Positions 43,134 to 50,457 of a DNA stretch of 64,000 bases are shown piece after piece; positions within the stretch are counted from its first letter, which is position 1; every line of letters begins with the position of its first letter. The DNA is from Paenibacillus algorifonticola. GTDB lineage: Bacteria; Bacillota; Bacilli; Paenibacillales; Paenibacillaceae. The DNA is taken from the NCBI RefSeq assembly GCF_000971975.1, contig NZ_LAQO01000026.1, forward strand, positions 1 through 64,000, read 5' to 3'. The position numbers and the translations under genes were made by a program. Below the pieces are notes generated by a model that ran no database searches, was not told where the DNA came from, and was given only the letters and a program-made list of their open reading frames with translations.

Positions 43134-44423
43134 TTGCCCAAAAGCTGGATTCATCTAACGATTGGTTATTTCCTTGTAACGGCGGTAACGGGCCTGCTGA
43201 TGCGCAGTATGGCATTTGTCTCGCTGCCTGGGCTGCGTTACGATTATTTGCTGCATGCCCATTCCCATTTGGCGCTGCTCGGCTGGGGGTATATGGCGCT
43301 GTTTTTATTGCTGCTTGCCGTCTTTTTCAACCCTGTCAACGGCAGTGAGATCAGCGTCTTCAAGGAAATGAAAATCCGTGTGATGCTGGTGATAACGCAG
43401 CTGACACTTGCCGGAATGTTTCTTGCCTTCTGTATCCAAGGGTATGCCGCCGTATCGATCAGCTTCTCGACACTGCAAATTTTGCTTTCCTACTGGTTCG
43501 CCGGATGGGCATGGAGCCGGTTAGGAGCGCTTGCAAGAAAAGGAGCAAAACCGGAACGAGGAACAGGCCCACATCCGGGCACGAGACAGCCGCTCTCCTT
43601 TCTGTTCGTCAAAGGCAGTCTCCTTTGTCTCGTTATTTCCTCACTTGGCCCTTGGGGGCTTGCCCTGCTGAGTGCCAATGGACTGAAAGGCAGCCCGCTA
43701 TATGAAGCGGCGATTTATTTTTATTTGCATTTTCAATATAACGGCTGGTTTACGCTCGGCTTGTTCGCGGTACTGCTGCGGCTGATGGAACAGCGACAAA
43801 TCGCCTATTCTGTGAAAATCGTCAGGCTTCTGTTTTGGCTATACCTGCTGGCGATGCCGCCTGCATTTCTATTATCGGTGCTCTGGCTGAAAATAGGGCT
43901 GGCCGCCCAGCTCGCCGCAGCGCTCGCTGCCGTCATTCAGTGGGCGGCTATTGCGCTTTTTTGCGCCGTCCTGCTTAAAGCCCGCTTCGCCTTATCCGCC
44001 GTATTCACAGGCTGGGCGGCACGTTTGCTTGTGCTAGCGCTGCTGCTCGCGGCGGTCAAGGCGACGCTTGAGCTTGGCCTGATCGTACCGCAGCTGGCGG
44101 AGGCGATTTATCAGTCGCGCAGCATCGTCATTGGTTATTTGCATCTGACGCTGCTCGGTTTTGTAAGCTGCCTCTGCCTAGCGCTTTTTCTCCAGCAGGG
44201 CTGGCTGAATGGGAGGGGGAGAGCGGTACATATCGGCTATGTGAGCTTTATTGCTGGTTTTATGCTGAACGAGCTGACGTTATTTTTACAGGGCTTATTC
44301 GATTGGACGGGGCGCGGGGCTCTTGTATTCGTACAGGAAGCCGTCTGGGCGGCAAGTCTGATTATGGTGACGGGCATCCTCATATTCTGGGGAAAAAGAA
44401 AAGCCGCGCAAGTGCAAGGCTAA
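43134..44423 (+). CDS. Polytopic membrane protein related to the haem-copper-like family
   Basis: A 429-residue protein with about 12 helices and conserved His motifs LLHAHSHLALLGWGYM (40-55), YFYLHFQYNGW (near 200) and IGYLHLTLLGF. The HxHxxLxGW pattern is shared with the 35322 protein, suggesting a common haem-binding membrane family. TTG start behind GAAGGAGGGGG. It follows norB by 105 bases on the same strand, so it likely accompanies NO reduction (assembly, haem, or NO sensing). Function unproven. Confidence 0.7.
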   Translation: MPKSWIHLTIGYFLVTAVTGLLMRSMAFVSLPGLRYDYLLHAHSHLALLGWGYMALFLLLLAVFFNPVNGSEISVFKEMKIRVMLVITQLTLAGMFLAFCIQGYAAVSISFSTLQILLSYWFAGWAWSRLGALARKGAKPERGTGPHPGTRQPLSFLFVKGSLLCLVISSLGPWGLALLSANGLKGSPLYEAAIYFYLHFQYNGWFTLGLFAVLLRLMEQRQIAYSVKIVRLLFWLYLLAMPPAFLLSVLWLKIGLAAQLAAALAAVIQWAAIALFCAVLLKARFALSAVFTGWAARLLVLALLLAAVKATLELGLIVPQLAEAIYQSRSIVIGYLHLTLLGFVSCLCLALFLQQGWLNGRGRAVHIGYVSFIAGFMLNELTLFLQGLFDWTGRGALVFVQEAVWAASLIMVTGILIFWGKRKAAQVQG

Positions 44424-44429
44424 CCGCCT

Positions 44430-45116
44430 TCACTTGTGCGACCAGGTTTTTAATGCTTCATAGTCATGAATCAGGTAGCCGCTCCGCTGCGGCTCCAAAA
44501 TACCTTCCTTACGCAGCTGGTTAATGAGCCGATTGACCGTTTCCCTCGTCGTGCCAATCGTATTGGCAAACTCCTGATTGGTCATCGGCACCTCGACATG
44601 GACGATGCCGCCGTGCTCCGTTCCATAATTTTCTGCAAGCTTGAGCAGGAAGGACACGCCGCGGTCTTGCACATCCTGACCCGTGAGCTCCTGCAATTTT
44701 TCCTGAAGCTCCATAATTTTACCGCTGAGCACCCGCATTACTTTGATCGCAATCGCCGGGGTATTCGTCATCAACTGCTCAAACGCATGAATGGGAATGG
44801 CGAGCAGCTGCGTCTCCATAATCGCTTCTGCCGTTGCCGGGTACGGGTGCTGGTTGAAAAAGCCGGTATGAGGGAACATGTCCCCGGTTTTGAGGAAGGA
44901 CATAATATGCTCATTGCCGTTTTCATCGGTTTTATACGTTTTGATCAGCCCGTTCTGGACGAAAAACACGGCCTCTTTATGGCTGCCCTCCGTAAAAATA
45001 GCGGTCCGTTTGCGGTATGACCGGGGAATGACGATAGCCCATATTCGGGCCAGCTCATCCGGCGTCAAATCGCGAAATAAAGAAATTTGGCGCAAAAGCT
45101 CCATTTGCTGCTGCAT
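44430..45116 (-). CDS. Crp/Fnr-family regulator without FeS cysteines
   Basis: A 228-residue regulator with a cNMP-like sensor (residues 15-120), dimer helix and a full winged HTH, TNQEFANTIGTTRETVNRL. It has no Cys at all, so it cannot carry an FeS cluster; DNR/NNR-type NO sensors that bind haem are a possible model. GGAGGTG lies before the ATG. Its promoter has a perfect Fnr box and a perfect TATAAT. Its 3' end is only six bases from the convergent membrane-protein gene. Confidence 0.88.
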   Translation of the reverse strand: MQQQMELLRQISLFRDLTPDELARIWAIVIPRSYRKRTAIFTEGSHKEAVFFVQNGLIKTYKTDENGNEHIMSFLKTGDMFPHTGFFNQHPYPATAEAIMETQLLAIPIHAFEQLMTNTPAIAIKVMRVLSGKIMELQEKLQELTGQDVQDRGVSFLLKLAENYGTEHGGIVHVEVPMTNQEFANTIGTTRETVNRLINQLRKEGILEPQRSGYLIHDYEALKTWSHK

Positions 45117-45139
45117 CGCCGCACACCTCCGTTTTTTCC

Positions 45140-45182
45140 ATTATACCTCAGACGATTTGGACGTTATGTGACGCTAGTCACA
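45140..45182 (-). promoter_or_regulatory. Fnr box and promoter of the second Crp/Fnr gene
   Basis: TGTGACGCTAGTCACA (45167-45182), perfect half-sites. The -10 TATAAT (45145-45140, minus strand) starts 29.5 bases from the centre. Confidence 0.88.
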
Positions 45183-45261
45183 AGTCTAGTCTATCGCTTA
45201 GGCAGCCTCTCTCGCTGTCCCTTCCCTAGCCTCAATCTGGCGCCGCATGTTTTTCCAGTCG

Positions 45262-45277
45262 TATGACGCATATCACA
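45262..45277 (+). promoter_or_regulatory. Fnr-like box of hemY
   Basis: TATGACGCATATCACA. TATCGT (45299-45304) starts 29.5 bases from the centre. Confidence 0.65.
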
Positions 45278-45326
45278 TCCGCTGCGTTTCCAGCATGGTA
45301 TCGTAAATCTGGACAGAGGAAGGGGG

Positions 45327-46787
45327 ATGGCAGCAGTGGGAGAAGCGCCTAAGCAAATCATCATTATTGGGGGCGGCATAACGGGCCTCAGCGCCGCCTT
45401 CTACATGCGAAAGCTGCTTGCTGGGCAGCAAATATCGGCAGAAATAACCCTTGTTGAAAAAAGCAGCAGCCTTGGCGGGAAAATAAAAACGCTGCGCCGG
45501 GATGGCTTCCTCATCGAGCAGGGGCCGGATTCGTTTATGGCGCGCAAGCAGCCCATACTGGATCTGACGAGAGAGCTTGGCCTTGAGAGGGAGTTGGTAG
45601 CGGCTAATCCGAAAGCGAAAGCAAACTATATTTTGCATAAAGGCAGACTGCATCAAATGCCTATGGGGCTTATGCTCGGCATTCCGACGGAAGTGACTCC
45701 GTTTATAAAAACCGGTTTATTGTCGCCGCTGGGCAAGCTTCGCGCAGCCTTTGATTTGTGGCTGCCGAAGCGAGGTACGACCGGGGACGAGTCCTTGGGC
45801 GGCTTCATTGAGCGGAGGCTTGGCCGTGAGGTGTTGGAGCAGGTTACAGAGCCGCTGCTGGCGGGCATTTATGCGGGAGATGCCAAAGCGCTCAGCCTGC
45901 AAGCGACCTTCCCGCAATTTCGGCAGCTGGAGCAGCGGCATCGCAGCTTGATTTTGGGTATGCTCGCCAGCAAGAAGCAGGCGCGTGAAATGCCGAAGGA
46001 GCTGCCGGAAATCGCCCGCCGCAGCCTATTTCTCACGTTTAAAGGCGGGCTTGGAAGCTTGATCGAGCGTCTGGACGAGCAGCTGAGCTCTATCCGCAGG
46101 CTGACCGGACAGGCGGTCACGGAAGTGAGGAGGGAAGGGCGTCGTTATCAGGTTAGGCTTGAGCATGGGGAGGAGCTGCAAGCGGATGGCGTTATAATGG
46201 CGCTGCCTGCTTACGAGGCAGCCGTTTTGCTGGAAGAAAGCGCGGAAATACAAGCTCAGACGCAAAGACAAATACAGACGCTGAGGGATATTCCCTATGT
46301 ATCGGTTGCCAATATCGCATTAGCCTACAGGCCGCAGGATATCAAGCTTCCACTGAACGGCTCCGGGTTTGTGGTGCCGCGAAGCGAGGGCCGAATGATA
46401 ACTGCATGCACCTGGACGTCGTCGAAATGGCTGCATACGGCACCGGAAAATCATATTTTACTGCGGGCTTATATCGGACATGCGGGGGCGCAAGCCTGGA
46501 CGAAGCTCACGGATCGCCAATTGCTGGACGCCGTACGCCAAGATTTGCAGGCGATAATGGGCATTACAGCTGAACCGCTTTTTACGGAGCTGACCAGATG
46601 GGGGCGGTCGATGCCGCAGTATCCGGTGGGGCATCTGGAGCAGCTGGCCAAGCTGCGCGAGGGATTGGCGGTTAGCCATCCCGGCTTATTATTATGCGGC
46701 TCCGGTTATGAGGGAGTCGGGCTGCCGGATTGTATCGGGCAGGGAAGGCAAGCGGCTGAAGCGCTGCTGCCATTTTTCAAGCAGTGA
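45327..46787 (+). CDS. hemY: Protoporphyrinogen/coproporphyrinogen III oxidase
   Basis: A 486-residue FAD enzyme of the HemY/CgoX family, oxidising the porphyrinogen in the late haem pathway of Gram-positive bacteria. FAD-binding IIIIGGGITGLSAA at 11-24, EQGPDSFM, and the C-terminal CGSGYEGVGLPDCIGQGR are diagnostic. GGAAGGGGG is very close to the ATG; a GTG three codons later is also possible. It is unusual to find this O2-using enzyme singly in a denitrification island with an Fnr-like box. Its stop codon lies inside the next Fnr box. Confidence 0.9.
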   Translation: MAAVGEAPKQIIIIGGGITGLSAAFYMRKLLAGQQISAEITLVEKSSSLGGKIKTLRRDGFLIEQGPDSFMARKQPILDLTRELGLERELVAANPKAKANYILHKGRLHQMPMGLMLGIPTEVTPFIKTGLLSPLGKLRAAFDLWLPKRGTTGDESLGGFIERRLGREVLEQVTEPLLAGIYAGDAKALSLQATFPQFRQLEQRHRSLILGMLASKKQAREMPKELPEIARRSLFLTFKGGLGSLIERLDEQLSSIRRLTGQAVTEVRREGRRYQVRLEHGEELQADGVIMALPAYEAAVLLEESAEIQAQTQRQIQTLRDIPYVSVANIALAYRPQDIKLPLNGSGFVVPRSEGRMITACTWTSSKWLHTAPENHILLRAYIGHAGAQAWTKLTDRQLLDAVRQDLQAIMGITAEPLFTELTRWGRSMPQYPVGHLEQLAKLREGLAVSHPGLLLCGSGYEGVGLPDCIGQGRQAAEALLPFFKQ

Positions 46788-46798
46788 TCCTCATCACA
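46783..46798 (+). promoter_or_regulatory. Fnr-like box of scdA, overlapping the hemY stop
   Basis: AGTGATCCTCATCACA. TATACT (46820-46825) starts 29.5 bases from the centre. The TGA of hemY is inside the left half-site. Confidence 0.82.
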
Positions 46799-46893
46799 AA
46801 CACGCTAGCCAGCCTGCGCTATACTAACAGCAGCTCAAGCTTCATCATCATAAAAGGCCGGAGCTGCAACATTATTTTATGGAGGTGCGAAAA

Positions 46894-47601
46894 ATGACCA
46901 CATTTAACGGTACGGAGAAAATTGGTGAAATTGTAACGCGTTATCCGGGGGCAAGCAACCTGTTCCGAGCCTATAACATTGATTTTTGCTGCGGGGGCAA
47001 TCGCTCGCTGCATACGGCGCTGCGGCAGCTGGGGACGGATGAAGCTTTGTTTTTAACCGCGCTCAATGAAAATTATGCCGAGGCCAGCAAGCATAAGGGC
47101 GAGGATATCGACTGGAGCAGCAGACCTTATACGGAGCTGATCGAGCATGTGATTCAGACGCATCATGTCTACGTCCAGCAGGAGCTTCCGCTGCTTAGTG
47201 AGTTTACGACAAAAATTTTGCGGGTGCATGGGCACAAGCAGGCTGATGTGCTGCCCCGGCTGCACCGACTGTTCCACGAAATGAAGCTGGAACTGGAGCA
47301 GCATCTAATCGACGAGGAGGAGCAAATCTTTCCGCTCATCCGCCAGTATGAACAGGAGCCATCCCCCGAGCTGCATCAGAAGCTGACAGCGGCGATAATG
47401 GAGCTTGAGTCCGAGCACAGCCAGGTCGGCGATCTGCTCAAGGAAATGCGCGCGGTTACGCATCATTACGAGCTTCCCGAAGGGGCATGCCGCACGTATA
47501 CGTTAACCTTCCAGAAGCTGGAGGAGCTAGAGACCGATCTATTCCAGCACATCCATTTGGAAAATAATATTTTGTTCCCGCGCGTTCTTCAGAGCGCATA
47601 A
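46894..47601 (+). CDS. scdA: Iron-sulfur cluster repair di-iron protein (RIC)
   Basis: A 235-residue protein of the ScdA/YtfE/NorA type that restores FeS clusters damaged by NO or peroxide. An N-terminal ScdA domain has NIDFCCGGNRSL (about 28-39); the hemerythrin-like domain supplies the His/Glu ligands in QTHHVYVQQELP, RLFHEMKLELEQHLIDEEEQ, ESEHSQ and HIHLENNILFP. GGAGGTG lies before the ATG at 46894. The Fnr box fits NO-stress expression. Confidence 0.94.
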   Translation: MTTFNGTEKIGEIVTRYPGASNLFRAYNIDFCCGGNRSLHTALRQLGTDEALFLTALNENYAEASKHKGEDIDWSSRPYTELIEHVIQTHHVYVQQELPLLSEFTTKILRVHGHKQADVLPRLHRLFHEMKLELEQHLIDEEEQIFPLIRQYEQEPSPELHQKLTAAIMELESEHSQVGDLLKEMRAVTHHYELPEGACRTYTLTFQKLEELETDLFQHIHLENNILFPRVLQSA

Positions 47602-47619
47602 CTTCATTTGAATAGAACA

Positions 47620-47662
47620 GAAAAAAAGCCTTCCTACTGGTCAAACCATTGCAGGAAGGCTT
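47620..47662 (-). terminator. Terminator of fnr
   Basis: AAGCCTTCCT (47626-47635) pairs with AGGAAGGCTT (47653-47662); on the minus strand it is followed by a T run. It can also act for convergent scdA. Confidence 0.85.
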
Positions 47663-47664
47663 AG

Positions 47665-48390
47665 TTAAATGCGGCAAACTTCCTTCGGACATTGCTCGCA
47701 ATTGCAAATCGATTTCAGATGCTCGGTGTCTTTCAGCACGATATAACCGTGATCGAACGACAACACCTCTTGTTTTTTCAGCTCGCCGAGCATGCGGTTG
47801 ACGCTTTCCCTAGCTGCGCCGATATAATCAGAAAGCTCGGTATTCGTTATTTTTTCTGAAATCAGCACGCCATCCTCCGTTTGCTTCCCGAAAGAGTTCG
47901 CCAGCCGAATAAGCGTCGAGGCTAAAGCGCCCTGCTTGCCATATAGCACGAGGTCGCGGAATTTAGTCTGGGTCTGACGATGCATAAGCCCCATCCACTT
48001 CATAAATTCAATCGCCAAATCACCATGCTGCCATAATAAAATTTCCAAATCGCTTTTTTGAATAACGCCGATGGTGCAGTCCAGCACGGCCTTTGCGCTT
48101 GAGCTGTGGCAAGTAGGCTTGAAAGGATCGAACTGCCCGAGGATATCACCTGTTTGATATTGCGAGAAGACAAATTCCTTGCCGTCAGTATTGTGCTTAA
48201 TCAGCTTAACGCGGCCTTCCATAATGTAATAGAGCTTGTCGTCGGCATCGCCCTCCCAGAAAATATGGCCTCCGACAGGAATATGATGGGTATACATAAT
48301 TTCTTTAAGTTTCTCAAAACCAGTCTGTGAAAAACAAAACGTATTGCATACGGTTTGCGTATAGGGTCTCGCGACTGTCACTTGTTTCAT
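47665..48390 (-). CDS. fnr: Anaerobic regulator Fnr (Bacillus type)
   Basis: A 241-residue Crp/Fnr protein whose C-terminus carries SICNCEQCPKEVCRI: Cys231-x2-Cys234-x4-Cys239 has the spacing of the [4Fe-4S] ligands Cys227, 230 and 235 of B. subtilis Fnr, with Asp146 as the likely fourth ligand (Asp141 there). The HTH is NTELSDYIGAARESVNRML. It should activate the TGTGA-N6-TCACA promoters of this window when oxygen is absent. An Fnr-like box in its own promoter suggests autoregulation. AAAGGCGG precedes the ATG. Confidence 0.93.
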   Translation of the reverse strand: MKQVTVARPYTQTVCNTFCFSQTGFEKLKEIMYTHHIPVGGHIFWEGDADDKLYYIMEGRVKLIKHNTDGKEFVFSQYQTGDILGQFDPFKPTCHSSSAKAVLDCTIGVIQKSDLEILLWQHGDLAIEFMKWMGLMHRQTQTKFRDLVLYGKQGALASTLIRLANSFGKQTEDGVLISEKITNTELSDYIGAARESVNRMLGELKKQEVLSFDHGYIVLKDTEHLKSICNCEQCPKEVCRI

Positions 48391-48478
48391 CCCAAATTAC
48401 CGCCTTTGCTGCTAGTATAGCGGGACTATCCGCTTGAAATAGCTTACTCCCAATGTAACAGAAGTCCATCACTGTCAG

Positions 48479-48494
48479 AGTGACTAAAATCACA
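48479..48494 (-). promoter_or_regulatory. Fnr-like box between fnr and mobA
   Basis: Plus-strand AGTGACTAAAATCACA. On the minus strand TACATT (48457-48452) starts 29.5 bases from the centre, favouring fnr. No good -10 fits toward mobA, whose likely -10 is TATAAT at 48567-48572. Confidence 0.65.
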
Positions 48495-48614
48495 CATTGG
48501 CCATAAAAATTGCAAATAAAGCCTAAGAGAGTGATATTTGTAACAGTATCGCCTTATAAAACCTTCTATAATGTAGCCAGAAAAGGGTGTCCACTACAGA
48601 ACGGAGGGACATAT

Positions 48615-49235
48615 ATGCTGACGGGAGCCATATTAGCCGGCGGGCAAAGCCGCAGAATGGGCGGTCGCCATAAAGGTCTGCTTCCTTTTGTAAACGAAAG
48701 CATTGTCGAGCGGCAGATCCGTACGATGAAGCAGCTTTGCGCTGAAGTCATTTTGGTCACGAATGACCCGCGAAGCTTTTTGCCTATTCTAGGCAGCAGC
48801 ATTCGCATCATTACGGATTATATTCCAGGCAAAGGTCCGCTTAGCGGCATGCATGCCGCCTTAACCTTAGCGACGCATTCGGACATCTGGGTCGTGGGCT
48901 GCGACATGCCGCTTATTTCAAGCGTGGTGGCCGAGCAGCTGTGGAAGGTGAAGCGGGAGCGTCGCTCTGCGGCGGCGATTCCATCTGCGGCTGGCAAGCT
49001 GCATCCGCTGCATGGCGTCTATGATAAGCGAAGCGCTGGTGAAATTGAGAAGCTGCTCGATATAAAAGAATACCGAGTGATGACGTTTTTGAACCGGATT
49101 TGCTATTACGGTGTAGATACGCAGCAGCTCGAACAGTCGGATGAACAGCTCAGCTGTGTGACGAATGTGAACACGCCTGAGGAGTATGAGCGTATCGTCA
49201 GCTTGTATGACGCAGCCTCGGCCTCTCAAACTTAA
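48615..49235 (+). CDS. mobA: Molybdenum cofactor guanylyltransferase, copy 1
   Basis: A 206-residue nucleotidyltransferase that transfers GMP to molybdopterin. AILAGGQSRRMGGRHKGLLPF is the MobA nucleotide loop, and VVGCDMPLIS and NVNTPEEY match the family. The ATG at 48615 has GGAGGG at 48603-48608. A second MobA-like protein is at 58103. Mo-bisMGD is needed by the nitrate reductase downstream. Confidence 0.92.
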   Translation: MLTGAILAGGQSRRMGGRHKGLLPFVNESIVERQIRTMKQLCAEVILVTNDPRSFLPILGSSIRIITDYIPGKGPLSGMHAALTLATHSDIWVVGCDMPLISSVVAEQLWKVKRERRSAAAIPSAAGKLHPLHGVYDKRSAGEIEKLLDIKEYRVMTFLNRICYYGVDTQQLEQSDEQLSCVTNVNTPEEYERIVSLYDAASASQT

Positions 49236-49266
49236 AATGCCTAACCTCAAACAGATGCTTTGAATT

Positions 49267-49313
49267 CAATTTTCCTTAACGCTGCGTATAGCGGAGGAAA
49301 ATTGTTTTTTTTT
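49267..49313 (+). terminator. Terminator of mobA
   Basis: CAATTTTCCT (49267-49276) pairs with AGGAAAATTG (49295-49304), then nine Ts. Confidence 0.92.
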
Positions 49314-49338
49314 GAACAAAAAGTGACAGAGGTTCTAT

Positions 49339-49382
49339 TGTGATGGCAATCACAGCGATGCATCCGTCTGGAATGGTTTAAT
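49339..49382 (+). promoter_or_regulatory. Fnr box and promoter of the nitrate reductase operon
   Basis: TGTGATGGCAATCACA (49339-49354), perfect half-sites. TTTAAT (49377-49382) starts 30.5 bases from the centre. Confidence 0.87.
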
Positions 49383-49416
49383 GAGGGCAGAAAACATCGA
49401 AGAAGGAGAATTTGCC

Positions 49417-50457
49417 ATGGATCGAGCCTTTGCTTCCAAATTTGCGAAAATGTATTTCATGACCGTAGTAGCGCTGCTGATTCTCGTTTACGTCGGCACC
49501 CGATTTTTCACCCATATCGACCTTGCGCTTTACGGCTATATGGTGGGCACGTTCGTTTTTATCGGGGGATTTTTTTACCGCTTTATCGCCTGGGCTGAGC
49601 GCCCGCCAACGAAGCTGATTATGAAGAAGGGGCTCAAGCTGTTGTTTCGCAAAAGCACCCCGCAGACATCGGTCGAGCATCTGGGGACCTATCGTTTCAT
49701 CTTCAAGCGCGGTGTTTATCGCTGGACACAGCACGTGCTGCTCGGCTGGGGCTGTATTCTGTCCTGCTGTGTAACATTTCCGCTGGTGTTTGGATGGATG
49801 TATTTTACGATGGGCGAAAATGGCCTGTATACCGTCGTCGCTTTCGGCATTAATGTGATGCAGGTAAAGGCGGACGGCTGGATCGCCTTCCTGTTCTACA
49901 ACGCGCTGAACATTACCGCCTTTATGGTTATTGCCGGGGTGTGCATGGCGCTGTATCGCAGGCTTAACAATATGCAAGCGAAGGCGGAGCAGACTTTCAC
50001 CTATGATTTTCTGCCGCTGTATTTGCTGCTCTTCATTAGCATTACGGGGCTGCTGCTGACGTTCAGCAACATTTTCCTGCATGGCTGGGGCCATCCGGTG
50101 ATTTCTCTCGTGCATCAATGGTCGGTCATCCTTACGCTGATTTATTTGCCTTTCGGCAAGCTGGCGCATATTCCATTCCGTCCGATGAGCGTACTCGCCA
50201 AAAACTATCGTGAAGCTTACGGCGAGCAGCAAATGAAAGCCTGCAAAGTATGCGGCAGCAGCTTCGTATCTTCGGAGCAATCCAGCGATGTCATCCAGGT
50301 GCTTGCACAAAACGATATTTCCTTCGAGATGAAGGAAGGCTTCCATCTGGCCGAGCTTTGTCTGCCTTGCAGGCGCAAATACCGAATGTCCCGCTTTACG
50401 GGCATTCCGACACATGAAATCAAGGTCAAGGAGGCGAACCAGCATGCTAAAGGATAA
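49417..50457 (+). CDS. Cytochrome-b-like membrane subunit with C-terminal Cys pairs
   Basis: A 346-residue membrane protein with about six helices and His residues at helix ends that could bind haem b (RWTQHVLLGWG, FLHGWGHPVISLVHQW, FGKLAHIPFRP), reminiscent of NarI/DsrM-like quinol-oxidising subunits. After the last helix is a cytoplasmic tail with ACKVCGSS and ELCLPCRRK, two CxxC pairs that could bind metal or FeS. The ATG at 49417 follows GAAGGAGAA; the ATG at 49381 would lie in the promoter and is rejected. First gene of the nitrate reductase operon, overlapping the next by 14 bases. Confidence 0.72.
   Translation: MDRAFASKFAKMYFMTVVALLILVYVGTRFFTHIDLALYGYMVGTFVFIGGFFYRFIAWAERPPTKLIMKKGLKLLFRKSTPQTSVEHLGTYRFIFKRGVYRWTQHVLLGWGCILSCCVTFPLVFGWMYFTMGENGLYTVVAFGINVMQVKADGWIAFLFYNALNITAFMVIAGVCMALYRRLNNMQAKAEQTFTYDFLPLYLLLFISITGLLLTFSNIFLHGWGHPVISLVHQWSVILTLIYLPFGKLAHIPFRPMSVLAKNYREAYGEQQMKACKVCGSSFVSSEQSSDVIQVLAQNDISFEMKEGFHLAELCLPCRRKYRMSRFTGIPTHEIKVKEANQHAKG

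Noticed and set aside
44430..45116. This Crp/Fnr protein considered as the oxygen sensor Fnr
   Set aside because: It contains no cysteine, so no FeS cluster is possible; the 47665 protein has the Bacillus Fnr cysteine pattern.
49378..50445. A 355-codon minus-strand open frame opposite the cytochrome-b-like gene
   Set aside because: It mirrors the plus-strand gene almost exactly, has Arg/His-rich composition without domains, and lacks a ribosome binding site; the plus frame has membrane helices, a promoter and operon context.
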